From NCBI RefSeq assembly GCF_022024035.1, contig NZ_CP091787.1, forward strand, positions 496,001 to 560,000: DNA of 64,000 bases. The letters run 5' to 3'. A program made the translations under genes and the position numbers. Every line of letters starts with the position of its first letter. The first letter of the stretch is position 1. Source of the stretch: Prevotella sp. E13-17. GTDB taxonomy: Bacteria; Bacteroidota; Bacteroidia; Bacteroidales; Bacteroidaceae. Positions 25,150 through 34,005 of the stretch are shown in pieces. The notes under the pieces were generated by a model, which had not been told where the DNA came from, searched no databases, and worked only from the letters and a program-made list of their open reading frames with translations.

Positions 25150-26375
25150 AGATCAATGTGAAGTTTGTCATCGTGATATTACTGCTGGTGGCAGTGGCGT
25201 TCGCCATTGAATACCAGATGCCCCGCCGTTTCTCTTGGGAATACTCGTTCAGTCATGAGGACGACCAGCCTTTCGGTTGTATGATCATGGACAGCGTGCT
25301 GTCGGCATCGCTGCCTCATGGCTACGAAGTGCAGAATAGCACCTTCAGAGAGATGCTCGAGGATAGCACGATAAAGGCCCCCATAGGCATCATCGCTCTG
25401 ACAGACCAGCGCATGGCGGATGCATCACGCGCCTATAGGTTGGCCGAACGTGGTCATGTAGTGCTGTTGGGATGTGGCAACGCAAATGATTTGAAAGATA
25501 CGTTGCACTTTGAAGTGACGTGGCGCACCCGCTTTATTCTCAACGAGATGACTGGTCAGGACGCCGTCAAAGGTCGCCTGAGATGGATAGGGCAGGAGAG
25601 TGGCTATGCCAATCACCCAGCTGTCTATTCCGTATATAATAAGTTGATTACGGAGCGCATCATTTTGGATGAGAATGCCGTGTGCACACCGCTGTTGCAA
25701 TACGAAATGGTATCAGCTAACAACCTTAGCGACACGTGTGTCGTCGCAGTGTCCTTCCCCGTGGGCAAAGGCGAACTCATCGTGCTGTCGGCGCCATTGC
25801 TGATGACCAACTACACGATGCTCGACGAAGGTGGTTCGGCAGTCATCGGCCGACTGATGAACCGCATGAAGCATCTGCACGTCGTTCGCACGCAGAGATA
25901 CATGCCCGCTACGGCCCGCAACGAGACCTCGCCCTTCTATGTGCTCCTGCAAAAACCCCCATTGCGCTGGGCGCTCTACCTGTCGTTCCTCACCATTTTA
26001 TTATTGATGGCATTCACTGCTCGCCGCCGTCAGCGTGCTATCCCTGTGATGGTGGCACCCGAGAACCGAAACTTGGAATTCGTGAAGCTGATAGGCAGCC
26101 TCTATTGGCAGGAGCATAACCATGCTGACCTGATCAAAAAGAAACTGAACTACACGGCAGAGACGATACGTCGGGAAACGGGTGTGGACATCATGGACGA
26201 ACAGGTCATGAAGAAGAACATGGACCTGCTGGTGAGACTCACCGGTATGGATGCCCACCGGCTCAGCGATATCGTGATCAATGCCAAGGTGGCTGCTACG
26301 GGCATGTACGACATCAGCGACAAGGAGCTGAAGGCGCACATCGCCGATTTGAATGAAATGACTCAAAACCTATAG
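25146..26375 (+). CDS. DUF4350-like membrane protein
   Basis: A 409-residue protein with an N-terminal signal-anchor (FVIVILLLVAVAFAIEY), a periplasmic domain (residues ~25-270), a second membrane helix (ALYLSFLTILLLMAF, about 280-295) and a cytoplasmic C-terminal domain (EFVKLIGSLYWQEHNHADLIKKKL). The periplasmic part with ...GIIALTDQRMADASRAYRLAERGHVVLLG and PVGKGELIVLSAPLLMTNYTMLD resembles DUF4350, a ThuA-like fold found beside DUF4129, MoxR and DUF58 genes. It overlaps the DUF4129-like gene by 4 bases and ends 2 bases before moxR. Function unknown. Confidence 0.82.
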   Translation: MKINVKFVIVILLLVAVAFAIEYQMPRRFSWEYSFSHEDDQPFGCMIMDSVLSASLPHGYEVQNSTFREMLEDSTIKAPIGIIALTDQRMADASRAYRLAERGHVVLLGCGNANDLKDTLHFEVTWRTRFILNEMTGQDAVKGRLRWIGQESGYANHPAVYSVYNKLITERIILDENAVCTPLLQYEMVSANNLSDTCVVAVSFPVGKGELIVLSAPLLMTNYTMLDEGGSAVIGRLMNRMKHLHVVRTQRYMPATARNETSPFYVLLQKPPLRWALYLSFLTILLLMAFTARRRQRAIPVMVAPENRNLEFVKLIGSLYWQEHNHADLIKKKLNYTAETIRRETGVDIMDEQVMKKNMDLLVRLTGMDAHRLSDIVINAKVAATGMYDISDKELKAHIADLNEMTQNL

Positions 26376-26377
26376 AT

Positions 26378-27355
26378 ATGACACAAGAGAACAATGAACA
26401 AAGAATAGACCTGACGGCATTTGCCGAGCGCGTGAACGAGTTGCGTGAGCAGATTTCACAAGTCATCGTCGGACAGGATGAGACTGTGACACTGCTGCTG
26501 ACGGCCATTCTGGCCAATGGTCATGTGCTGATAGAAGGTGTGCCCGGTGTGGCCAAGACGCTGCTGGCCCGACTGGTGTCAAAGCTTATTGATGCCCGCT
26601 TCAGTCGCGTGCAGTTCACACCCGACCTGATGCCAAGCGATGTGCTGGGCACTAACGTGTTCAACATGAAGACGTCTGAGTTCGACTTCCACGCCGGTCC
26701 TGTGTTTGCCGATGTGGTGCTGGTGGACGAGATCAACCGTGCACCCGCTAAGACGCAGGCAGCCCTCTTCGAGGTGATGGAAGAACGACAGGTCACCATC
26801 GATGGCGAGACTCACCAGATGGGACAGTTCTATACCATCTTGGCGACCCAAAACCCAGTGGAGCAGGAGGGTACTTACAAATTGCCAGAGGCACAGACCG
26901 ACCGTTTCATGATGAAACTCACGATGGGTTATCCCTCGATAGACGAGGAAGTGGCCATCCTTCAGCGCCATCATCAGAACGCCCGACTGACCTCGCTCGA
27001 CGAGGTGAAGCCGGTGCTGACCAAAGCAGAACTGATAGAACTGCGACAGATGTTGGGACAGGTGTTCGTGGATCCTGTGCTGCTGCGCTACATTGCTGGC
27101 ATCGTACAGCAGACACGCGAAAGTAAGGCCGTGTTCCTCGGTGCTTCACCGCGTGCATCGGTGGCCATCCTGCAGGCATCCAAAGCCCACGCACTGTTGC
27201 AAGGACGCGACTTCGTGGCTCCCGACGATGTGCGCTTTGTGGTGCCCAGCGTCTTGCAGCACCGCATCATCCTGACAGCCGAGGCCGAGATGGAAGGTCT
27301 GACACCGAAGAAGGTGATAGGCAGACTGATGGAGAAGGTAGAGGTTCCTAAATAA
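26378..27355 (+). CDS. MoxR-family AAA+ ATPase
   Basis: 325 residues. Walker A is GVPGVAKT (G54-T61) and Walker B is VLVDEINRAP (D117, E118), followed by the MoxR-typical ALFEVMEERQVTIDG, a sensor 1 region ILATQNPVEQEGTYKLPEAQ-like (seen here in two adjoining pieces) and GASPRASVAIL with the sensor 2 Arg. MoxR ATPases act as chaperones that assemble complexes or insert cofactors, usually with a von Willebrand A domain partner; the DUF58 protein encoded next is that type of partner. It lies 2 bases after the DUF4350-like gene and 18 before the DUF58 gene. Confidence 0.95.
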   Translation: MTQENNEQRIDLTAFAERVNELREQISQVIVGQDETVTLLLTAILANGHVLIEGVPGVAKTLLARLVSKLIDARFSRVQFTPDLMPSDVLGTNVFNMKTSEFDFHAGPVFADVVLVDEINRAPAKTQAALFEVMEERQVTIDGETHQMGQFYTILATQNPVEQEGTYKLPEAQTDRFMMKLTMGYPSIDEEVAILQRHHQNARLTSLDEVKPVLTKAELIELRQMLGQVFVDPVLLRYIAGIVQQTRESKAVFLGASPRASVAILQASKAHALLQGRDFVAPDDVRFVVPSVLQHRIILTAEAEMEGLTPKKVIGRLMEKVEVPK

Positions 27356-27373
27356 ATAATAAGGTATTAGAGC

Positions 27374-28678
27374 ATGTTTCTGACGCGTCGCTTCTATCTG
27401 TTGATGACGGTCGTCATCCTGGTGATGGCTGCTGGCTTTGCCGTGACACCATTGTTTGTTGCAGGCAAGGTGCTGTTACTGCTACTCTCAATAGCGGTGG
27501 CTGCAGATGTGTGGCTGCTGTGGAGCCGACGGGGCATCACGGCCATGCGACTGATGTCGGATAGGTTTTCTAATGGCGATGACAATGATGTGCGCATTCG
27601 GCTGGAGAGCAACTATGGATTCTGCGTGGATGTTGAGGTAATCGATGAGATTCCCTTTGTATTCCAACGTCGTGACGTCTGTTTCAAGGCAAAGTTGGCA
27701 GCAAAGGGCGAGGCCACAGTGAAGTATCAGTTGCGCCCCACGCATCGTGGCGTCTATGGCTTCGGTCGTGTGCGTGTCTTCGCAGCAACACGTCTGGCAC
27801 TGGTGCAACGGCGCTACACCTGCGATGAGGCCCGCGATGTGAAGGTCTATCCTTCGTATATGATGCTGCGGCAGTATGAGTTGCTGGCCATGAGCAACAA
27901 CCTCACGGAGATGGGCATCAAGCGCATTCGCCGCATCGGGCATAATACGGATTTTGAACAAATCAAGGACTATGTTGTGGGCGACGATTATCGCACAATC
28001 AACTGGCGTGCCACCGCGCGCCGGCATCAACTGATGGTGAACGTCTATCAGGAGGAGCGCGCCCAACATGTGTATGCCATCATAGACAAAGGGCGCATGA
28101 TGCAACAGGCTTTCCAGAATATGACACTGCTGGACTATGCCATCAATGCCTCGCTGGTGTTGTCGTTCGTGGCAGTCAACAAGCAGGATAAGGCTGGGCT
28201 TGTCACCTTTGCCGATCAGTTCGAGACCTTTGTGCCGGCTTCCAACCAACCCGGACACATGCAAACCATGCAGGAGGCACTCTATGCCGAACAGACCGTC
28301 TTTGGCGAGACCGACTATTCGGCACTGCTGGTAGGACTGGCCAAACATGTGAACCGTCGTTCGCTGCTGGTGCTCTTCACCTCGTTCACCTCGATGGCTG
28401 CCCTTCGACGTCAACTGCCATTCCTGCGCCAGTTGGCCCTTCGCCACCGTCTGCTCGTGGTGTTCTTTGCCGATGAGGAGCTGGACAAGTACGTCAACAC
28501 TGAGGCTCGTTCTGTGGAGTCGGTCTATCAGCATGTCATCGCCGAGAAGTTTCAGCACGAGCAGCGCACCATTGTGCAGACCTTGCGTCAGTACGGCATC
28601 CAGTCGTTGCTCACCACACCACGAAATCTGTCGGTAGGGGTTATCAATAAGTATTTGGAAATTAAGTCAAAAATTTAG
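27374..28678 (+). CDS. DUF58 domain protein (vWA-like partner of MoxR)
   Basis: A 434-residue protein with two N-terminal membrane helices (MTVVILVMAAGFAVTPLFV and LLLLSIAVAADVWLLW), a beta-rich stretch, then the DUF58 signature GIKRIRRIGHNTDFEQIKDYVVGDDYRTINWRATARR region around residues 180-215. The C-terminal half resembles a von Willebrand A fold (AIIDKGRMMQ in the MIDAS-like position, then GLVTFADQFETFVP). It closes the six-gene operon. DUF58 proteins are nearly always encoded beside MoxR and are thought to be its target or adaptor. The gene is followed by 600 bases of non-coding, hairpin-rich DNA. Confidence 0.92.
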   Translation: MFLTRRFYLLMTVVILVMAAGFAVTPLFVAGKVLLLLLSIAVAADVWLLWSRRGITAMRLMSDRFSNGDDNDVRIRLESNYGFCVDVEVIDEIPFVFQRRDVCFKAKLAAKGEATVKYQLRPTHRGVYGFGRVRVFAATRLALVQRRYTCDEARDVKVYPSYMMLRQYELLAMSNNLTEMGIKRIRRIGHNTDFEQIKDYVVGDDYRTINWRATARRHQLMVNVYQEERAQHVYAIIDKGRMMQQAFQNMTLLDYAINASLVLSFVAVNKQDKAGLVTFADQFETFVPASNQPGHMQTMQEALYAEQTVFGETDYSALLVGLAKHVNRRSLLVLFTSFTSMAALRRQLPFLRQLALRHRLLVVFFADEELDKYVNTEARSVESVYQHVIAEKFQHEQRTIVQTLRQYGIQSLLTTPRNLSVGVINKYLEIKSKI

Positions 28679-28782
28679 GGGTAGGCGCATCAGTGCCACT
28701 CTTCTGCCATCCTCTTTTTAGGAAAACGTTCGCTTTTCTCAATATTAAACTGTAGCTTTCACCTTGTCAAACGATAGCTTTT

Positions 28783-28930
28783 CTATTGCAATAGTGCTGC
28801 TATTGTGATGCAATAGTGTTGGTATTGATACGGATCTAGGGCCTGGAACGATTGAATCTAGCCCCTGGAAATGCGCTCTGCAGGGCCTGGATTTAATTTT
28901 TTTAGGGCCTGGATTCAATCGTTCCAGGGC
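28783..28930. repeat. Second copy of the intergenic hairpin repeat family
   Basis: The 604-base gap 28679-29282 has no gene I can support; this segment is its structured part. CTATTGCAATAG (28783-28794) is a perfect palindrome, followed by a CTATTG/CAATAG hairpin (28800-28816). CCTGGAACGATTGAAT (28842-28857) is exactly complementary to 28913-28928; the loop holds TCTAGCCCCTGGAAA, also present at 6240-6254, and two more GGGCCTGGA units. The rest of the gap has scattered AGTGCCACT-type motifs (28690, 28951) and the rpsU promoter. Confidence 0.75.
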
Positions 28931-29196
28931 CTATATGGTGTAGCATAGTGCCACTATCGCTCGCAGAGAGTGGCAGAATAGTCGGTCAAAAACAAAGCAC
29001 CTGATGTTTGAAACTAATACTTTTGTATGCCAACATGTCTGCACTTGTAGCCACCTTTCGACGGTGTTGGGAAGGACGCTTGCATGGGTCGTTTTATGGC
29101 TGTTTTGAAGATGGCGGAACGAATGAAGATAAGGCGTAACTATCACAAAAACAGCAAAAAACTCATTAAAAGCTTGGAAGTTTCCTGGAAAAGTAG

Positions 29197-29204
29197 TACC
29201 TTTG
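29197..29204 (+). promoter_or_regulatory. -7 promoter box (TACCTTTG) for rpsU
   Basis: TACCTTTG with TTG at 29174-29176 (spacing 20), followed by GCACCCGC. The leader to rpsU would be about 75 bases. Confidence 0.8.
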
Positions 29205-29282
29205 CACCCGCATTTCGTGTGCACTATGCCCGAATGATGCGCTAATGTATAACATTTTAAACAATTAAAGTCAAAAAACAGT

Positions 29283-29474
29283 ATGATTATTGTACCCGTA
29301 AAAGAAGGCGAAAACATTGAAAGAGCCCTCAAGAAGTTTAAGAGAAAGTTCGAGAAGACTGGTGTTGTTAAGGAGCTGCGTCGTCGTCAGCAGTTTGACA
29401 AGCCATCTGTACTGAAGCGCCTGAAGATGGAACATGCCATCTATGTTCAGCAGCTTCGCACCAACGAGGAATAA
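29283..29474 (+). CDS. rpsU: 30S ribosomal protein S21
   Basis: 63 residues: MIIVPVKEGENIERALKKFK, then RKFEKTGVVKELRRRQ and a basic segment, matching bacterial S21, a small-subunit protein near the anti-Shine-Dalgarno end of 16S rRNA. The Bacteroidetes S21 has been implicated in the natural masking of the anti-Shine-Dalgarno sequence, which fits the lack of Shine-Dalgarno sites in this window. It has its own strong promoter, and the XerC-like gene follows after 95 bases, possibly on the same transcript. Confidence 0.96.
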   Translation: MIIVPVKEGENIERALKKFKRKFEKTGVVKELRRRQQFDKPSVLKRLKMEHAIYVQQLRTNEE

Positions 29475-29569
29475 AATTTTCTCTTGAAAATTTGGTAGTT
29501 TCATAATATTTCCGTAAATTCGTTGCCGAAAACCATTATAAATGGATTACTAAGCAACAGCAACGTGAA

Positions 29570-30445
29570 ATGATTGACCTCTTCCTCAATTACTTGCGCT
29601 ACGAACGGAACCGCAGTGAGCTGACCGTTTTGACGTATGAGAAAAGTCTGAAACACTTTGAAGCATACTTTAAGAGCAAGGAGGAAAATCTGGACTGGGC
29701 ATCGGTGGATGCCGACGTGATCCGTTCTTGGATGGAGAACATGATGGACAGGGGCGATAAAGCGACAACCGTAGGCACCGGACTCTCCGCAGTCCGCTCG
29801 TTCTATAGATTCGCACTCGCCAGAGGTTTAGTCAAGAAAGATCCCGCACATCAGGTGCAGGCACCCAAAAAGCAGAAGCCTCTGCCGCAATTCGTGAAAG
29901 AAGGGCAGATGGATCAATTGTTGGATGCAGCTTGTGGAGATGAATATAAGGCGGTTCGTGCGCGTACCATTATTATATTGCTCTATGAGGCGGGATTGCG
30001 AAGAGCAGAGCTGATAGGACTGGATGATGACAATGTGGATTTTGCTGCAAGGCAGTTGAAAGTGACTGGTAAGCGCAACAAGCAACGTCTGATACCTTTT
30101 GGCGAAGAACTGGCCGAACAGTTGAAAAACTATATGGCTATTCGCGATGATCAGGTGGATAAACAATCCAAGGCCCTTTTCTTGGGACGAAACGGACAGC
30201 GTATCTCTCAGACGACAGTATATAATATTGTGAGAGAACAATTGCAACAGGTTTCGACCTTGAAAAAACGCTCACCACATGTGTTGCGTCACAGCTTCGC
30301 CACAGCCATGCTGAATCACGATGCCGGACTGGAAAGTGTCAGAAAACTGTTGGGGCATGAAAGCCTGGAGACAACAGAGATTTATACACATACCACGTTC
30401 GAGCAGCTGAGACGAATTTACAAAGAATCCCATCCCAGGGGTTGA
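29570..30445 (+). CDS. xerC: Tyrosine recombinase XerC-like
   Basis: A 291-residue site-specific recombinase. The N-terminal SAM-like DNA-binding domain (FLNYLRYERNRSELTVLTYE) is followed by the catalytic domain with the full active-site set: R144 (GLRRAEL), K168, H237-x-x-R240 (HVLRH), H263 (LLGHESLETT) and the nucleophile Y272 (IYTHT). Length and the PHVLRHSFATAML motif fit the XerC/XerD group, which resolve chromosome dimers at dif. No integration site or phage gene is nearby, and the rpsU - xerC - hpf order is a housekeeping context, so I favour a chromosomal Xer role. XerC versus XerD cannot be separated with certainty by eye. Confidence 0.88.
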   Translation: MIDLFLNYLRYERNRSELTVLTYEKSLKHFEAYFKSKEENLDWASVDADVIRSWMENMMDRGDKATTVGTGLSAVRSFYRFALARGLVKKDPAHQVQAPKKQKPLPQFVKEGQMDQLLDAACGDEYKAVRARTIIILLYEAGLRRAELIGLDDDNVDFAARQLKVTGKRNKQRLIPFGEELAEQLKNYMAIRDDQVDKQSKALFLGRNGQRISQTTVYNIVREQLQQVSTLKKRSPHVLRHSFATAMLNHDAGLESVRKLLGHESLETTEIYTHTTFEQLRRIYKESHPRG

Positions 30446-30483
30446 TCTTTATAGTTTAACTGTTAAAATAATAGGAGGTAACT

Positions 30484-30783
30484 ATGGAAATTAAGATTCA
30501 GTCGATCCATTTCGACGCTACCGAAAAACTAGAGGCGTTCGTTGAGAAGAAAGTCGCCAAGTTAGAAAAGTCGTACGAAGATATTCAGAAAGTAGAGGTG
30601 CAATTAAAGGTCGTGAAGCCGGCAACTGCTCAAAATAAGGAAGCAAGTTTGTCTGTGGCTGTGCCTGGAAATACATTACATGTAGAGAAGGTGAGCGACA
30701 CGTTTGAAGAGAGTATAGACCTCTGCGTTGACACGATGAAGGTGCAACTGCAGAAATTTAAGGAAAAATTGAGAAATTACTAA
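30484..30783 (+). CDS. hpf: Ribosome hibernation promoting factor, short form (HPF/RaiA family)
   Basis: A 99-residue protein: MEIKIQSIHFDATEKLEAFV, then KKVAKLEKSYEDIQKVEVQLKV and later VSVAVPGNTLHVEKVSDTFEESIDLCVD-type sequence. This is the single-domain HPF/RaiA fold that binds the decoding centre of idle ribosomes. It lacks the C-terminal dimerisation domain of long HPF. It follows the XerC-like gene by 38 bases; an AGGAGG at 30474-30479, four bases before the ATG, is one of the few Shine-Dalgarno-like sites in the window. It precedes the tRNA-tuf cluster. Confidence 0.92.
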   Translation: MEIKIQSIHFDATEKLEAFVEKKVAKLEKSYEDIQKVEVQLKVVKPATAQNKEASLSVAVPGNTLHVEKVSDTFEESIDLCVDTMKVQLQKFKEKLRNY

Positions 30784-30823
30784 AAAAAAGCTGGAAAAGT
30801 TTTGGTAATTCAAAAATAAGTCG

Positions 30824-30831
30824 TAACTTTG
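30824..30831 (+). promoter_or_regulatory. -7 promoter box (TAACTTTG) for the tRNA-tuf operon
   Basis: TAACTTTG with TTG at 30802-30804 (spacing about 20), 53 bases before the first tRNA. It likely drives four tRNAs, tuf and perhaps the genes beyond. Confidence 0.78.
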
Positions 30832-30883
30832 CAGCCGTTTTCCAACAGGTCGTAAATCTGAAACGAGAGCGGCTGCTTCAAAA

Positions 30884-30957
30884 GCCTCTTTAGCTCAGTT
30901 GGCCAGAGCACGTGATTTGTAATCTCGGGGTCGTTGGTTCGAATCCGACAAGAGGCT
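30884..30957 (+). tRNA. tRNA-Thr (anticodon TGT)
   Basis: 74 bases. The acceptor stem GCCTCTT pairs with AAGAGGC, TAGCTCAGTTGG is the D arm, the anticodon loop reads TTTGTAA (TGT, Thr), and GGTTCGAATCC is the T arm. No CCA is encoded. First of four tRNAs ahead of tuf. Confidence 0.97.
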
Positions 30958-31006
30958 CTACAGGAGTGAAAAGCAAGCGCTCGACAAGTTGGGACGCAAA
31001 GATTTT

Positions 31007-31089
31007 GGGTGTTTTCCAGAGTGGCCAAATGGGGCAGACTGTAAATCTGCTGTCTTTCGACTTCGGTGGTTCGAATCCATCAGCACCCA
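31007..31089 (+). tRNA. tRNA-Tyr (anticodon GTA)
   Basis: 83 bases with the long variable arm expected of tRNA-Tyr. Acceptor GGGTGTT pairs with AGCACCC, the anticodon loop is CTGTAAA (GTA), and the T arm is GGTTCGAATCC. CCA is not encoded. Confidence 0.96.
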
Positions 31090-31107
31090 CTCTCAAGAGA
31101 TGTTTTT

Positions 31108-31180
31108 GCGGAAATAGCTCAGTTGATAGAGCACTAGCCTTCCAAGCTGGGGGTCGCGGGTTTGAGCCCCGTTTTCCGCT
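31108..31180 (+). tRNA. tRNA-Gly (anticodon TCC)
   Basis: 73 bases. Acceptor GCGGAAA pairs with TTTCCGC, the anticodon loop is CTTCCAA (TCC, Gly), and the T arm is GGGTTTGAGCCCC. CCA is not encoded. Confidence 0.96.
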
Positions 31181-31191
31181 CTATAAACAAC

Positions 31192-31263
<72 letters not shown>

Positions 31264-31329
31264 CTCTCGAGGAAATAAGGAGGAGCAAAAACATAGTAAT
31301 TAAATCAATATTAATAAAACAACAAAACA

Positions 31330-32514
31330 ATGGCAAAAGAGACATTTGTGCGCACCAAACCGCACGTAAACATTGGTACTATTGGTCACGTTGACCACGG
31401 TAAGACTACTCTGACCGCTGCTATTACAACTGTACTGGCTAAGGCTGGTCTTTCTGAGGTTAAGTCTTTCGACCAGATTGATAATGCTCCCGAGGAGAAG
31501 GAGCGTGGTATCACTATTAACACTGCTCACGTTGAGTACGAGACCGCTAAGCGTCACTACGCTCACGTTGACTGCCCAGGACACGCTGACTACGTTAAGA
31601 ACATGGTAACTGGTGCTGCTCAGATGGATGGTGCTATTCTTGTTGTAGCTGCTACTGACGGTCCTATGCCTCAGACTCGTGAGCACGTTCTGCTTGCTCG
31701 TCAGGTAAACGTTCCCCGTCTGGTTGTATTCCTGAACAAGTGTGATATGGTTGAGGATGAGGAAATGCTGGAGCTCGTTGAGATGGAGGTTCAGGAGATC
31801 CTCGCTCAGTATGAGTTCGAAGAGGATACTCCTATCATCCGCGGTTCTGCACTCGGCGCACTGAATGGTGTTGAGAAGTGGGAGAAGAAGGTGATGGAGC
31901 TGATGGATACCTGCGACACATGGATCCAGGAGCCTCCTCGCGCTACCGACAAGCCTTTCTTGATGCCTGTTGAGGACGTATTCTCAATCACTGGCCGTGG
32001 TACTGTTGCTACTGGTCGTATCGAGACTGGTGTTATCCACGTTGGTGACGCTGTAGAGCTGCTCGGTCTTGGTGAGGATAAGAACTCAGTTGTAACTGGT
32101 GTTGAGATGTTCCGCAAGCTCCTCGATGAGGGTCAGGCTGGTGATAACGTAGGTCTGCTGCTCCGCGGTATCGATAAGAATGAGATCAAGCGTGGTATGG
32201 TTCTCTGCCATCCCGGACAGATCAAGCCTTTCAAGAAGTTCAAGGCTTCTATCTACGTTCTGAAGAAGGAAGAGGGTGGTCGTCACACTCCATTCGGAAA
32301 CAAGTATCGTCCTCAGTTCTACCTCCGTACTATGGACTGCACGGGTGAGATTCACCTCCCCGAGGGCGTTGAGATGGTAATGCCTGGTGATAACGTTGAG
32401 ATCACTGTAGAGCTCATCTACGCTGTAGCACTGAATAAGGGTCTGCGTTTCGCTATCCGTGAGGGTGGTCGCACCGTAGGTTCTGGTCAGATTACAGAGG
32501 TATACGAAGACTAA
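31330..32514 (+). CDS. tuf: Elongation factor Tu
   Basis: A 394-residue GTPase that brings aminoacyl-tRNA to the ribosome. The P-loop is GHVDHGKTT (residues 19-27), DCPGHADY is the G3 motif and NKCDM the G4 motif; [13 protein letters not shown] is the switch I region. Length is exactly that of the family. Codon use is strongly biased, as in highly expressed genes. The order tRNA-Thr, Tyr, Gly, Thr, tuf matches the tufB operon of enterobacteria. A hairpin follows at 32573-32598, before tRNA-Trp and secE. Confidence 0.99.
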   Translation: MAKETFVRTKPHVNIGTIGHVDHGKTTLTAAITTVLAKAGLSEVKSFDQIDNAPEEKERGITINTAHVEYETAKRHYAHVDCPGHADYVKNMVTGAAQMDGAILVVAATDGPMPQTREHVLLARQVNVPRLVVFLNKCDMVEDEEMLELVEMEVQEILAQYEFEEDTPIIRGSALGALNGVEKWEKKVMELMDTCDTWIQEPPRATDKPFLMPVEDVFSITGRGTVATGRIETGVIHVGDAVELLGLGEDKNSVVTGVEMFRKLLDEGQAGDNVGLLLRGIDKNEIKRGMVLCHPGQIKPFKKFKASIYVLKKEEGGRHTPFGNKYRPQFYLRTMDCTGEIHLPEGVEMVMPGDNVEITVELIYAVALNKGLRFAIREGGRTVGSGQITEVYED

Positions 32515-32572
32515 TTCTAGCACATGTAGGATAGCCGGTTTTACCGACACCCTATAGTCTAGATGACATAAA

Positions 32573-32598
32573 AAGCCCCCGCTCAAGGGTGGGGGCTT
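32573..32598 (+). terminator. Hairpin after tuf (probable partial terminator)
   Basis: AAGCCCCC (32573-32580) pairs with GGGGGCTT (32591-32598) around a 10-base loop. The T-run after it is weak (TTACTTAC), so some read-through into tRNA-Trp-secE is likely; I see no good promoter in between. Confidence 0.7.
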
Positions 32599-32602
32599 AC
32601 TT

Positions 32603-32675
32603 ACGGGAATAGCTCAGTTGGTAGAGCATCGGTCTCCAAAACCGAGGGTCGTGGGTTCGAGTCCTCCTTCCCGTG
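32603..32675 (+). tRNA. tRNA-Trp (anticodon CCA)
   Basis: 73 bases. Acceptor ACGGGAA pairs with TTCCCGT, the anticodon loop is CTCCAAA (CCA, Trp), and the discriminator is G as usual for bacterial tRNA-Trp. It lies between tuf and secE, a placement also known in other bacteria. Confidence 0.96.
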
Positions 32676-32692
32676 CGAAACAGAATAAGAAG

Positions 32693-32893
32693 ATGAATAT
32701 TATTAAGAAGTTCTTTACATACTGCCAGACTTGCTACAATGAGTTGGCACATCAAGTTACCTGGCCCTCACGTCAGGAACTTACTGGTAGTGCAGTTCTC
32801 GTTCTTACCGCATCTTTAATTATCGCATTGGTAGTTCTTGCTATGGATAAGATCTGGGGATTGGTGACTGACGTTCTTTACATGGGTATTTAA
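32693..32893 (+). CDS. secE: Preprotein translocase subunit SecE
   Basis: 66 residues from the ATG at 32693, 17 bases after tRNA-Trp (an earlier in-frame start would lie inside the tRNA). The conserved amphipathic stretch [14 protein letters not shown] is followed by one membrane helix ([20 protein letters not shown]). This is the short single-helix SecE that clamps SecY in the SecYEG channel. nusG follows after 4 bases, the near-universal arrangement. Confidence 0.96.
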   Translation: MNIIKKFFTYCQTCYNELAHQVTWPSRQELTGSAVLVLTASLIIALVVLAMDKIWGLVTDVLYMGI

Positions 32894-32897
32894 TTGG

Positions 32898-33446
32898 ATG
32901 ATGGCTGATACAGGAAAAAAATGGTATGTTCTGAAGGCCGTCAGCGGTAAGGAAGCTAAGGTCAAAGAGTATATAGAGGCATTGATGAAGAATAATCAAC
33001 TTCTGGCTAACAATGTTGGTCAGATCTTGTTGCCCACTGAGAAATATGCTCAGCTTCGTAACGGCAAGCGCGTGGTCAAGGAGAAATTGTTCCTCCCTGG
33101 CTATGTTTTGATTGAGGCTCGCCTCGATGGCGAGACTGCTCATGAACTGCGCTACATTCCTAACGTGCTTGGTTTCTTAGGTGGTATGGATAATCCTAGC
33201 CCCGTTCGTCAAGCCGACATTAACCGCATTCTTGGTACTGTTGAGGAAACGGCCATTCGTACCGAAGAAGTTGCCGTACCTTATATGGTTGATGAAGCCG
33301 TTAAGGTTACTGATGGTCCTTTCAGTGGATTCAGCGGTGTCATCGAAGAGGTGAATGCGGAGAAGCGTAAGCTCAAGGTGATGGTTAAAATCTTCGGTCG
33401 TAAGACGCCTTTGGAACTTGCATTTAATCAAGTAGAAAAAGAATAA
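32898..33446 (+). CDS. nusG: Transcription termination/antitermination protein NusG
   Basis: 182 residues with the NGN domain ([34 protein letters not shown]) and a C-terminal KOW domain ([19 protein letters not shown], then [17 protein letters not shown]). NusG binds RNA polymerase and couples it to ribosomes or Rho. Two Met codons begin the protein (32898/32901). The gap of 95 bases to rplK contains a small AGGAG/CTCCT hairpin (33488-33504), which could be part of an L1-binding leader, though I cannot show this. Confidence 0.97.
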   Translation: MMADTGKKWYVLKAVSGKEAKVKEYIEALMKNNQLLANNVGQILLPTEKYAQLRNGKRVVKEKLFLPGYVLIEARLDGETAHELRYIPNVLGFLGGMDNPSPVRQADINRILGTVEETAIRTEEVAVPYMVDEAVKVTDGPFSGFSGVIEEVNAEKRKLKVMVKIFGRKTPLELAFNQVEKE

Positions 33447-33541
33447 GACGCAATTGTTACGATGTGTCTGTTCTAATATACGGTCACAGGAGGCTTCCAC
33501 TCCTTGGCTTATATGACAATCAATAATAATTATAAACAGAA

Positions 33542-33982
33542 ATGGCTAAAGAAGTTGCTGGATTAATCAAATTACAGATTAAAGGTGGCGCTGCGAATCC
33601 TTCACCTCCCGTAGGACCTGCTCTGGGTTCAAAGGGTATCAACATTATGGGATTCTGCAAAGAGTTCAACGCCAGAACCCAGGATAAGGCAGGTAAGATT
33701 CTTCCTGTCGTTATCACATACTATGCTGATAAGTCATTCAGTTTCGTCATTAAGACTCCTCCCGCTGCTGTTCAGCTGATCGAGGCTGCCAAGATTAAGG
33801 GTGGTTCTTCTGAACCTAACCGTAAGAAGGTTGCTACTGTTACATGGGATCAGGTGCGCGCTATCGCTGAGGATAAGATGGCTGACCTCAACTGTTTCAC
33901 AATTGAGTCTGCTATGAAACTGATTGCTGGTACAGCACGTAGCATGGGTATCACTGTACAAGGGGAGTTCCCTGGTAAATAA
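33542..33982 (+). CDS. rplK: 50S ribosomal protein L11
   Basis: 146 residues starting [20 protein letters not shown]; the Pro pair in SPPVGPALG and [10 protein letters not shown] are L11 signatures. It binds the GTPase-associated centre of 23S rRNA. First of the rplKAJL set, 23 bases before rplA. Confidence 0.98.
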   Translation: MAKEVAGLIKLQIKGGAANPSPPVGPALGSKGINIMGFCKEFNARTQDKAGKILPVVITYYADKSFSFVIKTPPAAVQLIEAAKIKGGSSEPNRKKVATVTWDQVRAIAEDKMADLNCFTIESAMKLIAGTARSMGITVQGEFPGK

Positions 33983-34005
33983 CAATAACTTCAATTTTTA
34001 GAACA

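Noticed and set aside
27488..28558. A 356-codon open frame opposite the DUF58 gene
   Set aside because: Antisense shadow of a well-supported gene; His/Gln-rich product without recognisable motifs, no promoter.
29570..30445. Tyrosine recombinase as integrase of a mobile element
   Set aside because: No attachment-site repeats, phage or conjugation genes nearby; neighbours are rpsU and hpf, so a chromosomal Xer role is more likely.
32618..32692. An earlier secE start inside tRNA-Trp
   Set aside because: The added residues are translated from the tRNA gene; the ATG at 32693 gives a normal SecE.
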